A program made the translations under genes and the position numbers. The notes under the pieces are model-generated. The model was not told where the DNA came from and made no database searches. It was given only the letters and a program-made list of their open reading frames with translations. Shown piece after piece: positions 1-4,790 of a DNA stretch of 5,865 bases. This DNA comes from Cyanobacteria bacterium UBA11370. Lineage in GTDB: Bacteria > Cyanobacteriota > Cyanobacteriia > Cyanobacteriales > Coleofasciculaceae. Position 1 is the stretch's first letter. Each line of letters starts with the position of its first letter. The stretch lies in contig DNGI01000414.1 in the NCBI GenBank assembly GCA_003486645.1, positions 1 through 5,865 on the forward strand, given 5' to 3'.

Positions 1-80
1 AACAACTAACAAACAACCAACAACCAACAACCAACACCCAACAACCAACAACCAACAACCAACAACCAACAACCAACAAC
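1..80. repeat. Heptanucleotide tandem repeat, consensus AACAACC
   Basis: From position 12 to 74 there are nine consecutive 7-bp units AACAACC. One unit (33-39) carries a single A-to-C change, and a partial unit follows at 75-80. Positions 1-11 hold a degenerate AACAACT and a 4-bp remnant that breaks the phase. The tract contains no G at all, and the first G of the window is in the start codon at 93. The unit length of 7 is not a multiple of 3, so the tract is not coding. Short tandemly repeated heptamers are a known class of intergenic repeat in cyanobacteria. The tract may continue to the left of the window. It ends only 10 bases before the ATG of the next gene, so it lies in that gene's leader or promoter. 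Confidence 0.93.
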
Positions 81-90
81 AAAAAAACTT

Positions 91-789
91 ATGTTAATTC
101 CAATTACCCGCCAGAAGTTTGAACAACTTATTCCTCTAATTGCCACAAGTCCCCAGTATTCTTATTATTGGGGGAAGGTGTCAGATTTTTTAAAGCGACT
201 ATTAATTTCTGTTGTAGCTGTAGTCGTTGTTTTAGTTGTAGGAGGATTGTTGGGTCAGGGGTTTGAGGCCTTACGCTTATTATTTAGTATTATTGCAGGA
301 CTTTATTGGTTTTGGAGTCCTGTCTATTGGGCAAGTAGGCGAAATATTGAGGTACGCCGATATAAATATAGTGGTTTCTGGCGGGGTGAAGTGTTGGATG
401 TGTTTGTGACAGAAGAGTTGATTGGAACTGAAGAAACCGTTAATAATCGCGGTGAGTTAGTGATTGTAGAAAATCGGGAACGCCGTCTTAATTTGGAAGT
501 CGGTGATGAGACAGGATTTGCTACATTGATGCAAGCACCGTTACGCCGGACTCATAAGGGAATTGCTCCCGGTCAAATTGCGGAAATGTTAGTAATGTCT
601 AATCAACCGGATCTGGCGCGTATTGCTAAAACGAGTGATATTTATATTCCTAGATTGGATGTTTGGGTGAGTGATTATCCGTACTTACAACGAAATATTT
701 TTAGTCAAGTTAGTCGGACGTTAAATAAAGCGGATGAAGAGGATTATCCAACTCAACGTGTTGTTAAGAGTAAGCGTCGCAGGCGTTAA
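91..789 (+). CDS. Conserved cyanobacterial two-helix membrane protein of unknown function
   Basis: The product is 232 residues. It has a short polar N-terminus (1-36), a very hydrophobic Val/Leu-rich helix at about 37-55, a second one at about 60-79, and then a soluble C-terminal domain of about 150 residues. The middle of the soluble part (about 95-145) is rich in charged residues, including the stretch FWRGEVLDVFVTEELIG. The protein ends in a strongly basic tail, KSKRRRR. There is no signal peptide and no catalytic motif that I recognise. Both helices being close together suggests a hairpin in the membrane with the large domain and basic tail in the cytoplasm, which is an inference. I recall close relatives in many cyanobacteria, sometimes labelled 'phosphate ABC transporter permease'. 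That label looks unjustified, because two helices and no permease signature are seen. The start at ATG 91 follows the G-free repeat and has no Shine-Dalgarno. The gene stands alone and converges on the minus-strand gene ending at 896. Confidence 0.88.
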   Translation: MLIPITRQKFEQLIPLIATSPQYSYYWGKVSDFLKRLLISVVAVVVVLVVGGLLGQGFEALRLLFSIIAGLYWFWSPVYWASRRNIEVRRYKYSGFWRGEVLDVFVTEELIGTEETVNNRGELVIVENRERRLNLEVGDETGFATLMQAPLRRTHKGIAPGQIAEMLVMSNQPDLARIAKTSDIYIPRLDVWVSDYPYLQRNIFSQVSRTLNKADEEDYPTQRVVKSKRRRR

Positions 790-895
790 AAAGCTTGACA
801 AAGATCTAATGTTTAGTTAATAATATTTTTGGAAATAAATAGTAAATAATAAAATCGATCTGTTTAAAATTGTCTTATAAGATTGCTATTTTATA

Positions 896-2719
896 TTAAT
901 TCTGTCGCTGAAGCATCATGACTATAAAGCCAGTACCTTTTTCACTTAAATACTGATTTTGCCCAAGTATTCTCAGACCACTTGCATGAACGAAGTTGTG
1001 TAAGGTATGTTGAGGAAATTTGCGCGATCGATAAAGACGAATTCTTTCTTTTTTATCTAACATTACAGTCTCTTCCGTGATCAGCGTCATGTAGAGTGGT
1101 CTATCAGTATTATTTTCAAAAAAACAATCAATCTGTAGTACCTGTCCATAGTCCCACTGATACAAATCGACATCAACGATATAGGAATTTCCTCTTTCAT
1201 TAGGTTCTATCGTCAAATCAGTATTTTGCAAAAGCGCACTCAAGGCAAAATTCCGAAAACAGTGACTTAGATACTCTCTTTGAACACTTTCTATAGTTTC
1301 CTGACGGCGTTCGACTTCTAATACAGAAGCATTGACGATCTGGGCTTCAAAAATCAAGAGATCTTCAGTTCTCATCACATTAACAATATTACCCAAAACC
1401 TGCTTTGGATTGTCAACATTAGCAATTGTGTTACCAATAAAACCATAAAGTATTGGCTTTTGTGATCCAAGACTTTGGGCAATGTAAGCAATTTCTTGCA
1501 TTCCTTGAAAGGATTCAAAGTCTCTTTGAATTGCAATACAGCGATGAAGAGGTAATGGGTTGGTTTCTTGAATTGTTTCGACAGCTACCCTTAACATATC
1601 AAGACTCATATCAACAGGTATATAGAGAAAATCATTTTCCGTTTCAATACTGCCATGTTTATTAAAGAAATCTGATAAAATACTTCTATCTTTACTCCCC
1701 TCACCCACACCCAAACTGACAAAATTGTAACGCTCTTTATCAACATATTGAGCAAGCTGCCTAGCATAGTGGGGGAATTCAAGAATATTCTTACGCATAT
1801 GATAAGTTCGGTCAGTGCAAGCCCAATTCCACATTTGAACAGGACCTACACCCCAGTAAGAGTATCCGGATTGAATTCGGCGATCGCCTTTGTTTTTCAA
1901 ATCATCCTCTAAAGCCCCCAATTTTAATAGTTGATCTTCACCAATATAAGTCAGCAGCCAATTTTTTGATAGGTTCAAATTAGATATTTTTTCTGAAAAC
2001 TGCTTCAAATCATTGGATTCTACTGGAGGTTTTGGTAATGGATCTGCTTGTAATAATTCTAATATTTCTTGTACAAGTGTCTGAATATCCGTTTGAGGGA
2101 ACTCCCGCTGTAAAATGCCTTGAATATGAGGAAGTAAGGGATGATTTAGAGGCAAAGACATTACAGAATCAACATGAATCAAGAAAATTGCAGGTTGCCC
2201 ATTATAACGGCTATTACGCAACTCTTGAACCCGTTGTATCTCTTCCATGATGATATTACTAATCTGTGCAGAATGATGAGATACTAGTAGCAAAAAACAA
2301 TCATATTGATTGAGTTCTTCGTTACTGAATTGCTGCCAATCTTCACTTATAAAAACTGATTCTCTAACCGCCTCTAATTCTTCACATAACTGTTCAATTA
2401 AATAAGAATTTTTGCTGTGATCGCTTAGTAAAATTCTCGTCGTATCCAAGTCTGATTCTTGATTTAAGTCAGGATTAGACTCTAGGGGATTTTGAGGTAG
2501 ATTGAAGTCAGCAATCTCTTTCCAATTTAGCCCTAATTTAAAGCAAATCTCTTGAAAGTTTATGAGAGAGACTGGCTTGCCATTAAGAAAATTACTGACT
2601 GTACATAAAGCTATCCCTATCTCTTCAGCTAAGGCTTTTTGGCTTGGAAAGCCATTCGGTGTTAGGGCTAACTTAACTTGCTTTTGGAATTCTCCACGAA
2701 TTCTAAGCGCACGCGGCAT
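896..2719 (-). CDS. HTH - TIR-like - EgtD-like SAM methyltransferase fusion protein
   Basis: The chosen form has 607 residues. Residues about 12-70 form a Cro/XRE-like helix-turn-helix (SQKALAEEIG, then TVSNFLNGKPV). This is the module found at the N-terminus of many cyanobacterial STAND/AAA-like proteins, which typically begin MPRxLxI. I therefore prefer the ATG at 2719 over the in-frame ATG at 2737, which would add MLVLLF; neither has a clear Shine-Dalgarno. Residues about 95-221 resemble the TIR-like domain of those proteins: strand ILLSDHS, then NQYDCFLLLVS, then the helix MEEIQRVQELR. Residues about 285-607 match the EgtD / Methyltransf_33 fold. Visible landmarks are the SAM glycine motif LGVGEGSKD (336-344), the acidic end of the second strand in YIPVDMS (D370), RDF (D400), FIGNTIANV (N434), and a C-terminal block ending in a typical beta hairpin. 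EgtD trimethylates histidine for ergothioneine; the substrate here is unknown. No EgtB-like gene is adjacent. The HTH suggests DNA binding or autoregulation, and the TIR part suggests a sensing or conflict role. Both are inference. Confidence 0.88.
   Translation of the reverse strand: MPRALRIRGEFQKQVKLALTPNGFPSQKALAEEIGIALCTVSNFLNGKPVSLINFQEICFKLGLNWKEIADFNLPQNPLESNPDLNQESDLDTTRILLSDHSKNSYLIEQLCEELEAVRESVFISEDWQQFSNEELNQYDCFLLLVSHHSAQISNIIMEEIQRVQELRNSRYNGQPAIFLIHVDSVMSLPLNHPLLPHIQGILQREFPQTDIQTLVQEILELLQADPLPKPPVESNDLKQFSEKISNLNLSKNWLLTYIGEDQLLKLGALEDDLKNKGDRRIQSGYSYWGVGPVQMWNWACTDRTYHMRKNILEFPHYARQLAQYVDKERYNFVSLGVGEGSKDRSILSDFFNKHGSIETENDFLYIPVDMSLDMLRVAVETIQETNPLPLHRCIAIQRDFESFQGMQEIAYIAQSLGSQKPILYGFIGNTIANVDNPKQVLGNIVNVMRTEDLLIFEAQIVNASVLEVERRQETIESVQREYLSHCFRNFALSALLQNTDLTIEPNERGNSYIVDVDLYQWDYGQVLQIDCFFENNTDRPLYMTLITEETVMLDKKERIRLYRSRKFPQHTLHNFVHASGLRILGQNQYLSEKGTGFIVMMLQRQN
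1879..1888. repeat. HIP1 palindrome GGCGATCGCC
   Basis: A full decamer form of the highly iterated palindrome 1 of cyanobacteria, lying inside the methyltransferase gene at the start of its EgtD-like part. It supports the cyanobacterial origin of this gene, and argues that the gene has been resident long enough to carry the host's signature. Confidence 0.9.
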
Positions 2720-2745
2720 AAATAATAGTACCAACATTAAACATG

Positions 2746-2779
2746 ATAATAGCTTACCCTAACAAAGCTCCGCAAACAT
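2746..2779 (-). promoter_or_regulatory. Weak candidate promoter of the methyltransferase gene
   Basis: On the minus strand, TATTAT (2746-2751) is a good -10 match. The only -35-like hexamer at acceptable distance is TTGCGG, about 18 bp upstream, a poor match to TTGACA. Transcription would start near 2739, giving a leader of about 20 bases to the ATG at 2719 and almost none to the ATG at 2737. This weakly favours the shorter protein form. Confidence 0.3.
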
Positions 2780-2862
2780 TAAGCTGTCTAGCTTTTAACT
2801 TGCCTTTTTAAGAGAGAGAAGAGATGGGGAGAGAGTTTGTTACTTAACTCAATAATTACAAA

Positions 2863-2903
2863 TCAGTCAGTTCTCAGTCACTTCTCAGTTACGAACTCAG
2901 TCA
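2863..2903. repeat. Four helically phased TCAGTYA direct repeats
   Basis: TCAGTCA occurs at 2863-2869, 2874-2880 and 2897-2903, and TCAGTTA at 2885-2891. The start-to-start distances are 11, 11 and 12 bp, close to one or slightly over one turn of B-DNA, so the copies present roughly the same face. They lie about 144 bp from the methyltransferase start and 127 bp from the sigma-gene start. The array could be a multi-site operator. It could instead be a decayed TCAGT-type minisatellite of the kind scattered between genes in cyanobacteria; the sequence alone does not decide. Confidence 0.7.
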
Positions 2904-2952
2904 GCGACCCTTTTTAATACAATTATGCAGTTTTATCTCGCTCCAGAGGTTT

Positions 2953-2984
2953 TTGCATACCTCATACACCCTCAGAGATATAAA
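2953..2984 (+). promoter_or_regulatory. Weak candidate promoter of the sigma-like gene
   Basis: TTGCAT (2953-2958) followed after 18 bp by GATATA (2977-2982), or after 20 bp by TATAAA (2979-2984), is a passable sigma-70-type arrangement. It overlaps one arm of the inverted repeat GAGGT-N8-ACCTC (2946-2963), which could be an operator. The start of transcription would be about 40 bases before the ATG. Confidence 0.3.
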
Positions 2985-3029
2985 GCAATAGCAAACGTAG
3001 TTTAGTAAAAAAACTTGTACCTGTTGGCT

Positions 3030-3677
3030 ATGAATCAACTTAATACACGCTTAAAACAACTTGCTATAGAAGCACAAAAATACCCTCTAAAAAGTAAACA
3101 ACGGCAACTCGCTTTAGCCAATCTCTTAAGTATTATGGAACAATCAGGCAAGCTGATTTATCCGTATAGAGGTCAATTTCAAGGTTTATATCAAGAGATT
3201 TATGCAGAAGCTAAACAACGACTGTTTTGTTATATTTGCTATCAAATTGATCGATATAATCCCCAGTCCGAAGTTTTACAATGGGCAAATTTTATGCTAA
3301 AGAATCGATTCTTCATTGAAGCAATTCGGGATAGTATGCCAATCGCTAATCAAGGACTAAAACACCGAAGGCTAGCTAAGTTTACAATAGATGCTTTCTA
3401 TCATCAGAATTATATCGAGTTAAATTGTCAATCTAGTCCTTCGCTTTTGCAAGAAGTTATGCAATCTTTGGAAGAAGATCCCGAAGGAATTTTTCAAGGA
3501 ACCTATATCGGGAATCATCCAGATGCTAATTTCCAGTTTTTAGCAATAAAAATTATTTCCGGTTATTCTTGGAAAGAGATTTCCAGTGAACTAGGAATTA
3601 AGATATCAACCCTAAATAGCTTTTATCATCGTTGCCTGGTCAAGTTTAGTCCTAAATTTAAAGAATACTTGTCTTAG
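3030..3677 (+). CDS. Small sigma-70-like transcription factor (cyanobacterial ECF-type family)
   Basis: The product is 215 residues when started at ATG 3030. A TTG start at 3015 would add five residues and is less likely; neither has a Shine-Dalgarno. Residues about 52-105 resemble sigma region 2 of the small cyanobacterial sigma family: LYQEIYAEAKQRLFCYI, then IDRYNPQSEVLQWANFML. Residues about 165-212 resemble region 4 with its helix-turn-helix: FLAIKIISGYSWKEISSELG, then IKISTLNSFYHRCL. The middle (about 106-164) is not recognised and may replace region 3 as a linker. The product probably directs RNA polymerase to a small set of promoters. In cyanobacteria I recall genes of this type beside a DUF1822 partner. 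None is present here: the next gene is on the other strand and encodes CobH, so this copy looks orphan. It is divergent from the HTH-TIR-methyltransferase gene and followed at once by a terminator, so it is monocistronic. Confidence 0.82.
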   Translation: MNQLNTRLKQLAIEAQKYPLKSKQRQLALANLLSIMEQSGKLIYPYRGQFQGLYQEIYAEAKQRLFCYICYQIDRYNPQSEVLQWANFMLKNRFFIEAIRDSMPIANQGLKHRRLAKFTIDAFYHQNYIELNCQSSPSLLQEVMQSLEEDPEGIFQGTYIGNHPDANFQFLAIKIISGYSWKEISSELGIKISTLNSFYHRCLVKFSPKFKEYLS

Positions 3678-3697
3678 CAATCTTAAAGTGAGAAAAA

Positions 3698-3755
3698 GGG
3701 GAAGGGGAAGGAAAAATAGTTTGTATCACGATTCCTTTCCCTTTTCCCTATTTTT
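3698..3755 (+). terminator. Rho-independent terminator of the sigma-like gene
   Basis: Positions 3698-3713 pair with 3732-3747 to give a 16-bp stem with three G-U wobbles and an 18-base loop. The 5' arm is purine-only (GGGGAAGGGGAAGGAA) and the 3' arm pyrimidine-only. A T5 run follows at 3751-3755. It begins 21 bases after the stop codon. The three wobble pairs become C-A mismatches in minus-strand RNA, so it should work mainly for + strand transcripts, although A-rich sequence at 3693-3697 would supply a U tract for cobH transcripts too. Confidence 0.75.
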
Positions 3756-3832
3756 ATCAAAGAGATATATTTTCACGACTTGAATTGCTGAAATTACCGA
3801 TTTGTAATTCCTAAACAATCCCAAATCCAAAA

Positions 3833-4462
3833 TCAATTAACACCTGTACTATCCTGTCCATAAGCTTGCCAAGCTAAATCGACTAACCCGTTAATAATGG
3901 CAGCGGCTACAACCGCAGATCCCTTACGACCTTCAATCCGAATATGAGGAACCAAAGAATCTTCTAATCGAGATTTAGCAACATCCACCTCAACAAATCC
4001 TGAAGGCGTGCCGATTACTAATGCAGGTCGAATTTCTTCCGCCTCAATTAACTCGACCAAAGCAGTTAAAGCGGTTTGAGCCTGACCAATAACAAAAATT
4101 CCTTCCGGATAGCGTCTAGCTAACGTTTGCATTCCCCAAGCCGCTTTTGTTTTCTCTTTTTGAGGTCGCGTAATTGCTTCCATGCTGCAATAAACAGGGT
4201 TGGCAAACGTATCTTGGATATGAGGTGTGATCCCGACTTGTACCATCGGCACATCGACCACAATTGTAGTACGAGCGGCTAGCGCTGCCGCCCCAGCTTG
4301 TAAAGCACGCTCAGAAAAATGAATTAGAGATTGATATTCAAAGTCAGCGGTTGAATAAATCACCCGACGTACAATTTCGTATTCCGCTGGTGAAAAGGTA
4401 TGAGACCCAATTTCCCGGTCAATAATTGCCAAACTCTGGGCATCTGTTACGTGCCATTCCAT
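3833..4462 (-). CDS. cobH: Precorrin-8X methylmutase (CobH/CbiC)
   Basis: This enzyme of corrin-ring synthesis moves the methyl group of precorrin-8 from C-11 to C-12, giving hydrogenobyrinate (or the cobalt form), in the cytoplasm. The 209-residue product matches the family's usual length and covers it end to end. Recognisable blocks are IIDREIG (13-19), RRVIYSTADFEY (32-43), the Ala-rich helix after FSERALQAGAAALAA, VVDVPMVQVGI, and the loop with KEKTKAAWG. The C-terminal part has VIGTPSGFVEV followed by GRKGSAVVAAAIINGL. At the place of the catalytic histidine of Pseudomonas CobH (VHACG) this protein has Tyr36. I recall the same in cyanobacterial relatives, so it is probably a lineage feature, not damage. 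The ATG at 4462 gives the expected N-terminus MEWHVTDAQSL. There is no good Shine-Dalgarno; a palindrome GAAATATTTC sits directly before the ATG. No other cob gene is in the window, in keeping with the scattered cob genes of cyanobacteria. Confidence 0.96.
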   Translation of the reverse strand: MEWHVTDAQSLAIIDREIGSHTFSPAEYEIVRRVIYSTADFEYQSLIHFSERALQAGAAALAARTTIVVDVPMVQVGITPHIQDTFANPVYCSMEAITRPQKEKTKAAWGMQTLARRYPEGIFVIGQAQTALTALVELIEAEEIRPALVIGTPSGFVEVDVAKSRLEDSLVPHIRIEGRKGSAVVAAAIINGLVDLAWQAYGQDSTGVN

Positions 4463-4513
4463 GAAATATTTCTACAGACATAGACGATGATGTAGCCATG
4501 GTACACCTCTAGT

Positions 4514-4527
4514 GGTATTTAGATACC
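4514..4527. promoter_or_regulatory. Inverted repeat GGTAT-TTAG-ATACC upstream of cobH
   Basis: Perfect 5-bp arms around a 4-bp spacer, 52 bases upstream of the cobH start. It has the size and position of an operator for a dimeric regulator. The GTA...TAC spacing inside it is 6, so it is not an NtcA site (GTA-N8-TAC). The regulator is unknown. Confidence 0.35.
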
Positions 4528-4544
4528 TATGATTAGGATTGATC

Positions 4545-4590
4545 GGGGATGGGGATGGGGATGGGGAGAGGGGGAGGTGGGGGGATGGGG
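4545..4590 (+). repeat. GGGGAT tandem repeat / G-run array, quadruplex-capable
   Basis: Four GGGG runs spaced by AT occur at 4545-4566. Three further runs, of 5, 6 and 4 G, follow at 4570-4574, 4579-4584 and 4587-4590. Four G4 runs with 2-base loops meet the usual pattern for an intramolecular G-quadruplex. The G-rich strand is the template strand for cobH and for any read-through from the PEP-CTERM gene; minus-strand RNA would carry C runs. The origin is probably slippage of a short repeat. Confidence 0.85.
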
Positions 4591-4593
4591 AGC

Positions 4594-4622
4594 TAAAAAA
4601 ATAGGGAAGTTGTTAGCTTCCC
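4594..4622 (-). terminator. Rho-independent terminator of the PEP-CTERM gene
   Basis: Read on the minus strand, GGGAAG (4617-4622) pairs with CTTCCC (4604-4609) around a 7-base loop and is followed directly by TATTTTTTTA (4594-4603). This is a classic intrinsic terminator, about 170 bases downstream of the PEP-CTERM stop. It also insulates cobH from the upstream gene, so cobH needs its own promoter between about 4463 and 4600. Confidence 0.75.
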
Positions 4623-4623
4623 C

Positions 4624-4672
4624 AGCGATCGCATCATGTTATTCAAAATACGGATAGTGGAGCGATCGCATC
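4624..4672. repeat. Two 12-bp direct repeats AGCGATCGCATC containing HIP1
   Basis: AGCGATCGCATC occurs at 4624-4635 and again at 4661-4672, 37 bp apart. Each contains the HIP1 octamer GCGATCGC (4625-4632 and 4662-4669). Two octamers this close together, with four matching flanking bases, go beyond chance single sites, but HIP1 is very common in many cyanobacterial genomes. Confidence 0.9.
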
Positions 4673-4790
4673 CTTATTTAACATGAGACTTCTTGCTCTT
4701 ATTCCGGGAAAAGGTGTTACAAATCTTTTAACCTTTACCCTTCAACCTTTCTCCCACTTTAAACTATCGACCCTTTTGTCAAAGGTTTAT

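Larger units (their letters stand above)
2720..3029. promoter_or_regulatory. Divergent intergenic regulatory region
   Basis: This 310-bp spacer separates the minus-strand HTH-TIR-methyltransferase gene from the plus-strand sigma-like gene, so both promoters must lie in it or nearby. From left to right it contains: a possible -10 for the minus gene (TATTAT, reverse complement of 2746-2751); an inverted repeat AAGCT-gtct-AGCTT (2781-2794); a polypurine tract (about 2810-2836); four phased TCAGTYA copies (2863-2903); an inverted repeat GAGGT-N8-ACCTC (2946-2963); and a possible sigma-70 promoter for the plus gene. No open reading frame of convincing quality and no RNA gene is seen in it. Confidence 0.6.
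4463..4790. other. Intergenic region between cobH and the PEP-CTERM gene
   Basis: This 328-bp stretch has no gene. From the cobH side it contains a palindrome directly before the start codon (4463-4472), an inverted repeat (4514-4527), an array of G runs (4545-4590), the terminator of the PEP-CTERM gene (4594-4622) and two HIP1-containing direct repeats (4624-4672). The last 115 bases, up to the PEP-CTERM stop, are pyrimidine-rich on the + strand and show no structure I would call. No B12-box (GCCACTG) or other mark of a cobalamin riboswitch is visible upstream of cobH. Confidence 0.7.

Noticed and set aside
1..80. CRISPR array at the left edge
   Set aside because: The unit is 7 bp with no spacers, so it is a simple tandem repeat.
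873..882. Palindrome TCTTATAAGA as terminator of the methyltransferase gene
   Set aside because: The palindrome has no loop, its pairs are mostly A-T, and only a weak AATTTTAAA follows on the minus strand. No convincing intrinsic terminator is seen between the two convergent stops at 789 and 896.
1453..1665. 70-residue + strand reading frame inside the methyltransferase gene
   Set aside because: It is an antisense shadow of the EgtD-like domain, with no recognisable motif or ribosome binding site.
2032..2250. 72-residue + strand reading frame inside the TIR-like region
   Set aside because: It is antisense to a well-supported coding frame and has no independent support.
2562..2762. 66-residue + strand reading frame over the 5' end of the methyltransferase gene
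   Set aside because: It is antisense to the HTH module, which is clearly the conserved frame.
3816..3834. CAATCCCAAATCCAAAATC as a repeat element at the end of cobH
   Set aside because: It resembles AAATCC-type simple repeats of cyanobacteria, but with only two or three imperfect units it is too short to call.
4491..4527. NtcA binding sites (GTA-N8-TAC) upstream of cobH
   Set aside because: GTAGCCATGGTAC has a 7-base spacer and GTATTTAGATAC a 6-base spacer. NtcA sites need 8.
4463..4790. A cobalamin riboswitch upstream of cobH
   Set aside because: No B12-box (GCCACTG) or conserved stem pattern is seen. A terminator and a simple repeat occupy most of the space, leaving about 80 bases of free leader, too short for the known class.
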